This document shows positions 15,405 through 23,288 of a stretch of 23,288 bases of DNA, one piece after another (position 1 is the stretch's first letter; the number at the start of each line of letters is the position of its first letter). Position numbers and translations under genes: made by a program. Location: the NCBI GenBank assembly GCA_964548855.1, contig CAZJSR010000026.1, positions 1-23,288 on the forward strand, written 5' to 3'. The notes beneath the pieces were generated by a model that saw only the letters and a list, made by a program, of their open reading frames with translations, was not told where the DNA came from and did no database searches. The DNA is from UBA3206 sp964548855. GTDB lineage: Bacteria; Bacillota_I; Bacilli_A; Acholeplasmatales; Anaeroplasmataceae.

Positions 15405-16177
15405 TGAGAACTTCAAAACTTAGATCAATGTTAAAAATAGATTTTAGACGTATGTTTACATCAAATCTAATATATATAATGTTATTAATATGTTTCTTAA
15501 TACCAGTATTAATGTTAGTAATGACTCAAATGATGCCAGACACATCAGTTGATCAAGTAACTGGTGAAATAGTACAAGTGGAAAAATTTGAGAGTGTGTG
15601 GCAAGCTATTGGATCTTTAAAGAATGCAGAAATGACATCTATGGGGATAACTACAATGTGTAATATTAATTTATTATATTTTATTATAGGTGTATTTTTA
15701 TGTATTTTCATATCAGAAGATTTTAGAAGTGGGTATGCAAAGAACATATTTACAGTTAGGAATAATAAATTTGATTATGTATTATCTAAAATAATTTCAT
15801 GTTTTATAGCTGGCGCACTTATGTTTATTGTATTCTTTATTGGTAGTATGTTAGGTGGAAAAATTGCGTCTTTAAGTTTTAGTCTTGATGGATTTAAGGC
15901 ATATAACGTTTTATTTTGTATGCTAGCTAAGATATTTATTGTACTTATATTTGTATCACTATTTACTATTTTTGCAGTAATCGCAAAAAGTAAATTATGG
16001 TTATCTATTATTTTATCGTTATCTTGTGGTATGATATTCTTTATGATGATAGGTATAATTGCACCTCTTGATGCAGGTATTTTGAATTTAGTTATGGCTC
16101 TATTTGGTAGTATTATCTTTGCGGTAGGTATGGCTATTATTAGTAAAGTTATTTTAAATAAAACAAGATTAGTATAA
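15404..16177 (+). CDS. ABC-2 type permease, copy 2
   Basis: The 257-residue permease has about six membrane helices and shares with copy 1 the N-terminal region (KIDFRRMFTSNLIYIML), an extracellular loop after helix 1, and EDFRSGYAKNIFT. Its ATG overlaps the stop of the ATPase by one base (TAATG), with AAGGAGG upstream. With the other three genes it makes a complete four-gene operon: either two homodimeric exporters or one complex with heterodimeric ATPases and permeases. It ends in a strong terminator. Confidence 0.87.
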   Translation: MRTSKLRSMLKIDFRRMFTSNLIYIMLLICFLIPVLMLVMTQMMPDTSVDQVTGEIVQVEKFESVWQAIGSLKNAEMTSMGITTMCNINLLYFIIGVFLCIFISEDFRSGYAKNIFTVRNNKFDYVLSKIISCFIAGALMFIVFFIGSMLGGKIASLSFSLDGFKAYNVLFCMLAKIFIVLIFVSLFTIFAVIAKSKLWLSIILSLSCGMIFFMMIGIIAPLDAGILNLVMALFGSIIFAVGMAIISKVILNKTRLV

Positions 16178-16199
16178 AATCCCGCTCTAGGGATTTTTT
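16177..16199 (+). terminator. intrinsic terminator of the ABC operon
   Basis: AAATCCC pairs with GGGATTT around loop GCTCTA, followed by a run of T. It begins at the stop codon of the second permease. Confidence 0.88.
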
Positions 16200-16216
16200 A
16201 CTTTTACTATTAACAA

Positions 16217-16246
16217 TAAAAAAATCCCAACATATTGTTGGGATTT
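16217..16246 (-). terminator. intrinsic terminator of tRNA-Trp (minus strand)
   Basis: The perfect 10-pair stem AAATCCCAAC/GTTGGGATTT with loop ATATT is followed on the minus strand by a T-run (A-run at 16217-16224 on the plus strand). It faces the ABC operon terminator, so the converging transcripts are both stopped. Confidence 0.85.
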
Positions 16247-16280
16247 AATCATTATTGATAATATTATTTAGTCTATATAA

Positions 16281-16355
16281 TGGCAGGGGCATCAGGATTC
16301 GAACCCGAACTAAAGGTTTTGGAGACCCGCGTGCTACCGTTGACACCATGCCCCT
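16281..16355 (-). tRNA. tRNA-Trp (anticodon CCA)
   Basis: On the minus strand, acceptor arms AGGGGCA and TGCCCCT, anticodon loop TCTCCAAA, T-arm GGTTCGAATCC, discriminator G and encoded CCA make a 75-base tRNA. The CCA anticodon reads only TGG, in line with TGA acting as a stop in this genome. Confidence 0.96.
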
Positions 16356-16373
16356 ATTACTCAGACGAATACT

Positions 16374-16402
16374 AATATAACATAATTTTATTTTTATTTC
16401 AA
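16374..16402 (-). promoter_or_regulatory. promoter of tRNA-Trp
   Basis: On the minus strand, TTGAAA (16397-16402) and an extended -10, TGT-TATATT (16374-16379), are separated by 17 bases. It is back to back with the promoter of the giant gene. Confidence 0.7.
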
Positions 16403-16420
16403 GATTTAATATCAAAAATA

Positions 16421-16449
16421 TTGTTAGGTTTTTTTTATTGTGTTAAAAT
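16421..16449 (+). promoter_or_regulatory. promoter of the giant CvpA-like gene
   Basis: TTGTTA (16421-16426) and TAAAAT (16444-16449), with TGT in front, are separated by 17 bases, and a 24-base spacer leads to the ATG at 16474. The ribosome binding site is AGAGGGG (16462-16468). Confidence 0.6.
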
Positions 16450-16473
16450 ATTGGTAAGAAAAGAGGGGATAAA

Positions 16474-19400
16474 ATGAATAAAATTATGAATTACATAGAG
16501 GATTATTCCTGGATAATTGTATGGATGCCATTAGCTATTTTTTTATTAGTTTTTATTTTAAGCATTTTATTTGGATTAATTAGGGGGGGTAGAAAGAATT
16601 TTATATTAATGATTCTTTCAGTTATTTCTTTAGTTATTTCACTTTTAATTTGTTTTTTAGTATTAAAGAGTTCGGCTTTCGAACAAATGATTGTAAATTT
16701 ATTAGGTAGTATAACTAGTAATAGTTTCAATGCGAAGTCAATATCAGGTGCAGTAGTTGAATTATTAACAAATGATATAACAAATGATAAAGTTTCCACA
16801 ATAACTAATATATTTGGTCCTTATCTAGAAGTTTTAGTTAATTCTATAGTAGGTTTAGTATATATGATAGTTACATTTATTATGTGGGGAATTTTAAAAC
16901 TATTATTATATCTAATTGTTTATATACCATTCTTAAGGGAAGGTAAGTATCGTAAGAAAATCAATAAAGCATATAAAGAATCAGAAGAGTTATATGATGG
17001 GGTAGAAGATACTAATAGGCCAAAAATTGAACGTTATCGTAAAAGAAGACTATTGGGCGCTTTAGTTGGTTCTTTAAGAGGTATATTTATAGGAATACTT
17101 TCAATTTCTATCATTGGTACTTTATTTTATATTACAACAGGTGGCTATGATCCAAATTTAACATCAAGAGATAAAGTTATTGTTAATGTAGGTGATGAAA
17201 AATGGAATATAACACCTGTATATAATATGATTGATGATTATAAAGATGTAAATGTTTTAGTTGAGGGAGTTAAGATTGATGGAGTTCCGCTTTATGCAAA
17301 TATTTCTGGATTATTTGCTAGTTCAAAGATAGTTATTGAAAAAGATAATGTTAATCAAAAGATTAATCCAATAAAGGAAATTGGACAAATTACAAAACTA
17401 ATGCATGAAACTGTTGGACTTATTGATAAATATGAGATTAATATTAACAGTAAAGATATTCTTAATCAATTAAATACATTAATTAATGAAAATACTACAT
17501 TTAAAGATGATGTTTTAAAGTATATTAATTCTATAGGTAATAGTGCATTCCAAAAATCTTTAGGTAGAACTCTCACAGCTAATTTAGTTGACATTCTTGA
17601 TGGCTTTGATATTAACAATTATTATATTGATACAATTTTTAAAGGTGAACATGCAATATCAATTTCAGATTTAGGAAATAGAGAAGATATATCTATATTT
17701 TTGAATATTATATGTAAGGCTATTGAAATCGGAAATAAATATTCAAAGACAGAAGATTTTAAAGAACTATTAATTAATGATTCACAAGATATTATTGATA
17801 TTACAGATGAAATATTAAAATTATCTATTTTTAAGTCAAATAAAGCTGATAATATTAATTATATTATAAGTGAACTACTAGAAAAGCCATTAAGTAATGT
17901 ATCTTTACTTAAGGATATTTCATTAGATGGTGTAAAGTGGGTAGATAATGGTTCTGCGAAAGGTGAAATAGAGACATTTATTAACTGTATTGAAAAGTTT
18001 TTAGATCTTAAAATTATTGTTTATGATGGAGAAATTAAAATAGATTTAAATAATATTCATTCTATTTTTGAAGAAACAGATGAAACTACATCTATTTCTC
18101 ATGATATAGCTAATTCATTCGCTTTAAGATGTGTTATGACAACACTTATTAATCATTTAAATAGTGATCAAACAAAATTCTGTTTGGTGGATAGTGTATA
18201 TGATGAAAATGGAATTTTAAAACAAAGCGAAGTTGAAAAACTATTTGAAGCCGTTGATGTAATAGTAAGAGTTTCAAATTTAGGTTATGAAAGACCAATA
18301 TTATTTAATGAGATTACTTCTTTAATACTTCCTGATATGATTAATTCACTTGTAAAGAATAACTCTTTAGTTATTCAAGAAATACTTGATTCAAATATAA
18401 TAATGTCAGTCGCAAGTAAATATATATATGACTATATAGAAAAGTCATATCCGAATATTTTAGCTACTGAATTAATATTAGATGAAAAAAATATTAATAA
18501 TAACATTAAAAACTGGGTAGGTACAGATGGTGAATTATATATACTATTAAAAACATGTTGTGAATTATATGAGGAAGGAGTTATTTCATATGAAAATGAA
18601 AAGTTCTCGTATGATGTGAAAAAGTTTGCACAAATCGCAAATGATGGAAGTTATTTAGTATCTAGAGGTTCATACTCTAAAATACTTAAGAGTGTTTTAG
18701 TTGAATTAATTCCTGAATATGTAACAGGTATTGATATAATTTATCCAGAAGAGTCTTTTGCGGTTGAAGGTGGTAATAAGTTTTTAAGTACAGACGAAAC
18801 TAAAAATCTTATTAAAACATTAGGATTTGTAATCGCAAAACTTGAAATTGATGATAGTATAGACGCAAATACTCTAGCTACAAAATTCTTAGATCTTGTT
18901 AAAGATAAGAAGAATGTTGAATCTTTAACAGGTTCTCTTGTATTTGAAGCCACTATTTCTAAACTACTATACGATAATTTAAAAGATAGTGAATATATGT
19001 CTAATTTAGATTCTAGTTTAGTTTTAGATGATGTTAATTTTGATATAAATATTAAAAATTGGTATGGAGTTGATGGTGAATATAGAAAGACATTATATTC
19101 GCTTAATGAAGCATTTAATAGTGGACTTATTTCAATAGATACAAATAATGATTATACTATTAGTTATGATATTAATTGCATAGGAGAATTATTTAGTGGT
19201 AAGGATAAAGAAGGAATTGATGTAATACTAGATAGTAAACTTACTTTATCGATAATTAGTGGAGTTATAGTAAAGCTGGATATTGGATATCCTATATATC
19301 TACCTGATAAAGTATATGATGGTGATAATATTAGTAAATCTGAAATAAGATCATTATTTGAGGTATGTAATATTTTAAATAAATATGGAATAGATTTTGA

Positions 19401-22110
19401 AAGTGAAACAATATCAGAAGATATAAAAGATGTTATAAATGATATTTGTAAAAATGAAGAGGATAAAAATAAGATATTAAAATCAACTATAATGTCAGGT
19501 ACAATATCATATGCTATACATGAAAACTTAGAAAAATTAACAGGAGATATTGTTGTAAATATTCCATCAGACTTAAAACTAAATGATATTAACGATAGTA
19601 ATATGTCAAATTGGGTTGGGGATAAGAAAGAATTATATTATCTTTTAAATGGTCTTAAATATGTAGATTTAGTTAATTCTACTGATGTAAACTTTATCTT
19701 TAAATTGAGTGATACAGAAATAGGTGTGATTAATTCTTCTAAAGTTATTTCATCAACTATAACATCATCTCTTAAATCACTTGAATTAGACGATATGCAA
19801 GTAGTTTTAGTAGATGAAGCTTGTGATGAATCTGGAAATATTAAAACAAGCGAATTATTCAATACCATAAAAGCAATTAAAATAATAAGTGATTATGATT
19901 CAATGTCAGAAACTGAAAAAGAAAACTTTTCTTTTGAAACGATGAATATTGAGATTAATGATGTGTTATCAAATGAAACAAAAAAAGATGCGATATTTAG
20001 CTCATATATTATACAGTCAACTGTATCATTTAAAGTATATAACTTAATAAATGGTAAAGTTAGTGTACCTAAGAGTTTAGTTCTTGACAACAAAGAAAGT
20101 AGTAATATTAATAATTGGATTAATAAGGATTCTACTCAAGGTGAATTAAATAATTTAATGGATTCATTAGATATGTTAGGACTTGACGATAATGTAGCTG
20201 ATTCATCATTTGATATTGATGAACAGGCTATTATCAACGATCTAATTTTAAATAAAACTGATGATGTTATTAAAAGTAATGTGTTGAATCTTATAAATAG
20301 TAAGATTGTTCATAGAGTTTTAACGGATTCTATTTTAGATGCAGAAAGCGAACCTAATTCTTTAGTAGTTGTGCCTTCTAGCGTAATTGAAAAAGAGGAT
20401 ATTAAAAATGATGAATTGGTAAATTTATTTATAGGTATAAATTTATGCGGTGTTGATGATATTAATAATATTGATTCTAAAGGTATTATAGATAAATTAG
20501 TATTAAGTGTTGATAATACTAAGGTAGAAGAAAATATATTAAAATTAACAGAGAGTGCAATACTACATGCGACAGTTAGTGAGATTATTAATTCTAATGA
20601 ATCGATAAATGTTCCGGCAATTGTAAAAGATAATGAAAATAAAATTATAAAAAATGAATTAGTAAATTTATTTATAGGTATTAAATTATTAGGACTTGAT
20701 GATGTTAAATCAGTAGACGAAAATTTTGTATTAAATCTTGAAATCACGTCATTAGATACAATTTTAAATTCTATAATAATCTTATATATGGTTTCTGATA
20801 ATATTATTGAACTATCTAATGAAGAAGGTGCTGAATTTAAGATTCCATCAATTGCCAAGGAAAAAGATAGCAATAATAAGTCATATGTTAAAAAGACAGA
20901 AATAATTAATTTATTTAAAGCTATAAAAGAATTTGAAATTACTCATTTTGATAATCTTGAAATTAATGATTTATTAACAAAAGATATGAATTTAGACGTA
21001 GTATTAAATTCAGATATAATAAGATATACGATATCTGACAATTTTATAAATTCAGGAATTACGCCGTCAACATTATCTTACGAAGATAAGAATGTTAAAG
21101 AAAAATTTATTACTAAAGATGAAATTAAGAATACTTTTGATAGTTTAAAACTTTTAGAAATTACTCAGTTTGATAATATTGAAGTGTCAAGTGAAAAGTT
21201 CTTAAGTTTAACTGATGAAGAAATTGATACACTATTATCATCATGGATTATATATAGAGAAATTTCAAATCAAATTGCATCTACAGTAGAAGTTCCTTCT
21301 TATGTAATATCTAATCCTAGTGATGTTATATTAGATGAAGGAGAAAACTATATAGATAAAGTAGAAATTCATGCGTTAGATGCATCATTAAATGTATTAG
21401 GTATTGAGTCGTTAGATAAAGATAATTTTAATGTAACAAATAAACTATTTGATGTAGATATGGATACATGTTTAAATTCTATGATTATTTGGCATGAAAT
21501 AAGTAAAAAGATAAATGGTACTAGTGGTGTTATAGTAGTAACTGAAGCTTATGATAGTATATATAAAGAATGTATTTTAAAAGATGAAATTAAATCATTT
21601 GTAAGCGCAACTAAATCATTAGGAGTAAATGAACTAAAATATATTGAAATTAGTCCAACGTCTATTAATGACAAACAAATAGATTCAATGGCGAATAGTA
21701 TTATCTATAGATCAACTGTATCTAAAAAATTAATATATGATAATAAAGTAAGAACAATACTAGATAGTACTGATCAATATCATTACGAAGAGAATACGTT
21801 CTATTCTATGAAAGTAGATGAGTTTAAGGCTTTATTTAATGGACTTAAAAAACTTAATATTAGTGACATAGAAGGTGGAATTAACTTTACTTTTGAAGAT
21901 TTAGTTAATTTAGCTAATAATGATCTTGAAACTGTATTAACTTCTGATACGTTATGGGTATATATTTCTGATTTACTATTTGAAAAAGGGATTCAATCAA
22001 GTTTCACACTTGAAATGAAGAGTATTATAAAATTTAATGGAACGAACATTGAAATAAGTAATATTTCAGGAAATATAGTTACTAGAGATTCAATTAAAAA
22101 TTACTTCTAA
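16474..22110 (+). CDS. giant CvpA-like membrane protein with about 1650-residue repeat domain
   Basis: The 1878-residue protein starts with four helices (about 13-36, 43-65, 120-151, 197-220). The pattern GLIRGGRKNF after helix 1 and RRLLGALVGSLRGIF into helix 4 resembles the CvpA/colicin V production family, normally about 165-200 residues. Lys/Arg-rich loops after helices 1 and 3 predict N-out topology and place everything after residue 220 outside the cell. That part is acidic, has few cysteines, and consists of degenerate repeats (see 17932-21990). No LPxTG anchor or cell-wall-binding domain was seen. Promoter, ribosome binding site and terminator are all its own, so it is a single-gene unit. 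Codon use and AT bias look like the neighbours. Function is unknown; surface adhesion or scaffolding is a guess. Confidence 0.8.
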   Translation: MNKIMNYIEDYSWIIVWMPLAIFLLVFILSILFGLIRGGRKNFILMILSVISLVISLLICFLVLKSSAFEQMIVNLLGSITSNSFNAKSISGAVVELLTNDITNDKVSTITNIFGPYLEVLVNSIVGLVYMIVTFIMWGILKLLLYLIVYIPFLREGKYRKKINKAYKESEELYDGVEDTNRPKIERYRKRRLLGALVGSLRGIFIGILSISIIGTLFYITTGGYDPNLTSRDKVIVNVGDEKWNITPVYNMIDDYKDVNVLVEGVKIDGVPLYANISGLFASSKIVIEKDNVNQKINPIKEIGQITKLMHETVGLIDKYEININSKDILNQLNTLINENTTFKDDVLKYINSIGNSAFQKSLGRTLTANLVDILDGFDINNYYIDTIFKGEHAISISDLGNREDISIFLNIICKAIEIGNKYSKTEDFKELLINDSQDIIDITDEILKLSIFKSNKADNINYIISELLEKPLSNVSLLKDISLDGVKWVDNGSAKGEIETFINCIEKFLDLKIIVYDGEIKIDLNNIHSIFEETDETTSISHDIANSFALRCVMTTLINHLNSDQTKFCLVDSVYDENGILKQSEVEKLFEAVDVIVRVSNLGYERPILFNEITSLILPDMINSLVKNNSLVIQEILDSNIIMSVASKYIYDYIEKSYPNILATELILDEKNINNNIKNWVGTDGELYILLKTCCELYEEGVISYENEKFSYDVKKFAQIANDGSYLVSRGSYSKILKSVLVELIPEYVTGIDIIYPEESFAVEGGNKFLSTDETKNLIKTLGFVIAKLEIDDSIDANTLATKFLDLVKDKKNVESLTGSLVFEATISKLLYDNLKDSEYMSNLDSSLVLDDVNFDINIKNWYGVDGEYRKTLYSLNEAFNSGLISIDTNNDYTISYDINCIGELFSGKDKEGIDVILDSKLTLSIISGVIVKLDIGYPIYLPDKVYDGDNISKSEIRSLFEVCNILNKYGIDFESETISEDIKDVINDICKNEEDKNKILKSTIMSGTISYAIHENLEKLTGDIVVNIPSDLKLNDINDSNMSNWVGDKKELYYLLNGLKYVDLVNSTDVNFIFKLSDTEIGVINSSKVISSTITSSLKSLELDDMQVVLVDEACDESGNIKTSELFNTIKAIKIISDYDSMSETEKENFSFETMNIEINDVLSNETKKDAIFSSYIIQSTVSFKVYNLINGKVSVPKSLVLDNKESSNINNWINKDSTQGELNNLMDSLDMLGLDDNVADSSFDIDEQAIINDLILNKTDDVIKSNVLNLINSKIVHRVLTDSILDAESEPNSLVVVPSSVIEKEDIKNDELVNLFIGINLCGVDDINNIDSKGIIDKLVLSVDNTKVEENILKLTESAILHATVSEIINSNESINVPAIVKDNENKIIKNELVNLFIGIKLLGLDDVKSVDENFVLNLEITSLDTILNSIIILYMVSDNIIELSNEEGAEFKIPSIAKEKDSNNKSYVKKTEIINLFKAIKEFEITHFDNLEINDLLTKDMNLDVVLNSDIIRYTISDNFINSGITPSTLSYEDKNVKEKFITKDEIKNTFDSLKLLEITQFDNIEVSSEKFLSLTDEEIDTLLSSWIIYREISNQIASTVEVPSYVISNPSDVILDEGENYIDKVEIHALDASLNVLGIESLDKDNFNVTNKLFDVDMDTCLNSMIIWHEISKKINGTSGVIVVTEAYDSIYKECILKDEIKSFVSATKSLGVNELKYIEISPTSINDKQIDSMANSIIYRSTVSKKLIYDNKVRTILDSTDQYHYEENTFYSMKVDEFKALFNGLKKLNISDIEGGINFTFEDLVNLANNDLETVLTSDTLWVYISDLLFEKGIQSSFTLEMKSIIKFNGTNIEISNISGNIVTRDSIKNYF
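17932..21990 (+). repeat. degenerate protein-coding repeats in the giant gene
   Basis: Two arrangements are visible. From about 17932 to 20200 a long unit of about 170-190 residues repeats: an NW..xDGEL-type element (near 17932, 18511, 19057, 19609, 20113) alternates with a D.E.G..k.SEl..LF element (near 18196, 18742, 19312, 19822). From about 20386 only the second type remains, every 73-80 residues (near 20386, 20620, 20854, 21079, 21304, 21544, 21763). Each is preceded by a helix resembling LNSDIIRYTISDN. DNA identity between units is low, so the repeats are old. Confidence 0.65.
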
Positions 22111-22117
22111 AAAAGAA

Positions 22118-22155
22118 AACTCTAAGGTAGTTTAAAATCTACTTTAGAGTTTTTT
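22118..22155 (+). terminator. intrinsic terminator of the giant gene
   Basis: AACTCTAAGGTAG pairs with CTACTTTAGAGTT (13 pairs, one G-T) around an 8-base loop, followed by six T. Confidence 0.88.
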
Positions 22156-22166
22156 GAAAATAAAAT

Positions 22167-22188
22167 AAAAAAAAGGAATTTAATTCCT
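22167..22188 (-). terminator. intrinsic terminator of tRNA-His (minus strand)
   Basis: The stem AGGAA/TTCCT with an AT loop is followed on the minus strand by a T-run (A-run at 22167-22174 on the plus strand). It faces the terminator of the giant gene. Confidence 0.65.
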
Positions 22189-22201
22189 CTATTGTTATAA
22201 G

Positions 22202-22278
22202 TGGGGCGTACAACAGGAATCGAACCTGCGAATGCTGGTGCCACAAACCAGAGTGTTAACCACTTCACCATGTACGCC
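22202..22278 (-). tRNA. tRNA-His (anticodon GTG)
   Basis: On the minus strand, acceptor GCGTACA pairs with TGTACGC. An extra 5' G (position -1, at 22278) stands opposite discriminator C73, the identity feature of histidine tRNA. The anticodon loop TTTGTGG gives GTG, the T-arm is GGTTCGATTCC and CCA is encoded at 22202-22204. Confidence 0.96.
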
Positions 22279-22297
22279 ATATTCATAAGCAATTCAA

Positions 22298-22326
22298 ATT
22301 ATACAATAAAGAATTTCATTTGTAAA
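22298..22326 (-). promoter_or_regulatory. promoter of tRNA-His
   Basis: On the minus strand, TTTACA (22321-22326) and consensus TATAAT (22298-22303) are separated by 17 bases and lie about 20 bases upstream of the tRNA. Confidence 0.8.
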
Positions 22327-22402
22327 GATTAAAAATAAAAAATCTATACTAAATGTTTAAAAGTTAATTATTTTACACATAATAGAATAAATTAATCAAG
22401 TA

Positions 22403-22411
22403 TGGTATACT
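22403..22411 (+). promoter_or_regulatory. extended -10 of the right-edge gene
   Basis: TGG followed by TATACT (22406-22411) forms an extended -10, 24 bases before the ATG. No good -35 is seen at 17 bases. Confidence 0.45.
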
Positions 22412-22435
22412 ATATTAAGAAGGTTTGGTGATATT

Positions 22436-23288
22436 ATGGCGAATTATTTAAATCAAGATAATGTTAAATTTTTAAATTATTATAACGATGATATTTTTAT
22501 TGATAAGTCTTTGCTTATTAAGGAAATGAATAGTTTTATTAATAAAGAATCTAAAAAATATATGTGTATAACAAGACCCCGCCGTTTTGGAAAAACAATG
22601 GCCTTAAGTATGCTTAATGCATATTATTCAAAAGGAACGAATTCAAAAGAATTATTTGATTCCTTAAAAATATCACAAGAACCAAACTATAAAGAACATC
22701 TAAATAAACATAATGTTATATGGATAGATATGGCAGAATTATATTCTAATATAAGTAATAAAGATAACTTCTTAATAGAATTGACTGAAAGAATTATTAA
22801 AGATTTTGATGAATCATATCCTGACATTTTAACAGAAAATGAAAAGACATTAGCTGATTCTTTAAGAAAAATATATAACAATACAAAAGAAACATTCATA
22901 TTCTTAATAGATGAATGGGATGTAGTATTTAGAGAATCTAGTAATAATAAACTAAAAGATGATTATATAATGTTACTTAGAAGTTTATTTAAAGGCTCTT
23001 CAACTTCTACTTGTATAGATTTAGTATATATGACAGGAATATTACCAATAAAGAGATATAATACAGAATCAGCATTAAATAATTTTGAAGAATATACTAT
23101 GTTAGATTCTGCTCCTATCTCAGAATATATGGGATTTACTAAAGATGAAGTAATAGGTCTATGTGAAAAGTATAATATGGACTATAAAGAGATGAAAAGA
23201 TGGTATGATGGATATACTTTAAATGGAGTTGAATTATATAATCCAAAATCAGTAGTTACAGCCCTAACAAAGAAAAAATATAATAATT
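22436..23288 (+). CDS. AAA-ATPase-like / PD-(D/E)XK nuclease family protein (5' part)
   Basis: The frame is open from the ATG at 22436 to the window edge, 284 codons. It has the early motif FIDKSLLI, a P-loop-like region TRPRRFGKTMALSML near residues 46-60, a Walker B-like FLIDEWDVVF near 158-167, then the RWYDGYT..G..LYNP motif before the cut. This is the pattern of the AAA-ATPase_like family, whose full-length members (about 500-580 residues) usually end in a PD-(D/E)XK nuclease-like domain. Such genes are often multicopy in gut bacteria, and their function is not established. GGTGAT lies just upstream of the start, and the gene is divergent from tRNA-His. Confidence 0.88.
   Translation, partial: MANYLNQDNVKFLNYYNDDIFIDKSLLIKEMNSFINKESKKYMCITRPRRFGKTMALSMLNAYYSKGTNSKELFDSLKISQEPNYKEHLNKHNVIWIDMAELYSNISNKDNFLIELTERIIKDFDESYPDILTENEKTLADSLRKIYNNTKETFIFLIDEWDVVFRESSNNKLKDDYIMLLRSLFKGSSTSTCIDLVYMTGILPIKRYNTESALNNFEEYTMLDSAPISEYMGFTKDEVIGLCEKYNMDYKEMKRWYDGYTLNGVELYNPKSVVTALTKKKYNN

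Noticed and set aside
16281..16355. Mycoplasma-type genetic code (TGA as Trp)
   Set aside because: Genes such as those ending at 5210 and 6582 stop at TGA at sensible places, and the Trp tRNA has anticodon CCA only.
16421..16449. TTwACA operator at the giant gene promoter
   Set aside because: TGTTA elements occur on the opposite strand but their spacing is about 19 bases, not 10-11, so they do not match the operator pattern.
20310..20873. 187-codon antisense open frame inside the giant gene, with other antisense frames such as 12841-13302
   Set aside because: They lack ribosome binding sites and promoters and mirror the amino-acid bias of the real genes on the plus strand.
17932..21990. DNA-level tandem repeat or CRISPR-like array
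   Set aside because: Repeats are visible only at protein level; no identical DNA repeats with unique spacers are present.

Overview
The window is very AT-rich DNA from a low-GC Gram-positive bacterium (Bacillota). Supporting signs are purine-rich AGGAGG-type ribosome binding sites, short intrinsic terminators and sigma-A promoters with 17-base spacers. Germinant-receptor (Ger) genes point to a spore-forming ancestry. TGA is used as a stop, tryptophan is TGG and the only Trp tRNA seen is CCA, so the code is standard and not the mycoplasma code. The gene set suggests an uncultured Bacilli or Clostridia lineage, but the species cannot be fixed from the window alone.

Layout from left to right. 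(1) The 5' end of a minus-strand gene of unknown function, divergent from a single tRNA-Glu with a near-perfect promoter and a terminator. (2) A short, divergent glmS, followed by a cysK plus lipid-kinase pair with its own promoter and an unusual leader in which a palindrome lies between the Shine-Dalgarno sequence and the start codon. (3) A three-gene spore germinant-receptor operon in the order permease (GerAB), GerAA, lipoprotein GerAC. (4) An apparent cell-envelope-response island at 7.5-16.2 kb. It holds a CrtO-like membrane protein, a small membrane protein, an OmpR-type regulator, a short-loop histidine kinase and cardiolipin synthase. These are followed by a paralogue of the small membrane protein with an 82-residue partner, then two tandemly duplicated BcrA-type ABC ATPase/permease pairs. 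(5) A minus-strand tRNA-Trp. (6) One 1878-residue protein with a four-helix CvpA-like membrane domain and about 1650 residues of degenerate tandem repeats predicted to lie outside the cell. (7) A minus-strand tRNA-His, then the 5' part of an AAA-ATPase-like/PD-(D/E)XK family gene cut by the window edge.

The most interesting regulatory signal is a direct repeat, TTwACA-N5-TTwACA (one helical turn, 11 bases). It lies upstream of all three transcription units of the envelope island and hardly elsewhere among the intergenic regions read. It resembles the boxes bound by OmpR-family regulators such as Bacillus subtilis PhoP. The regulator encoded at 8580-9257 is the obvious candidate to bind it, which would make the island an autoregulated regulon linking signal sensing, lipid remodelling and ABC export. 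The giant CvpA-like repeat protein is the best candidate for an undescribed protein architecture.
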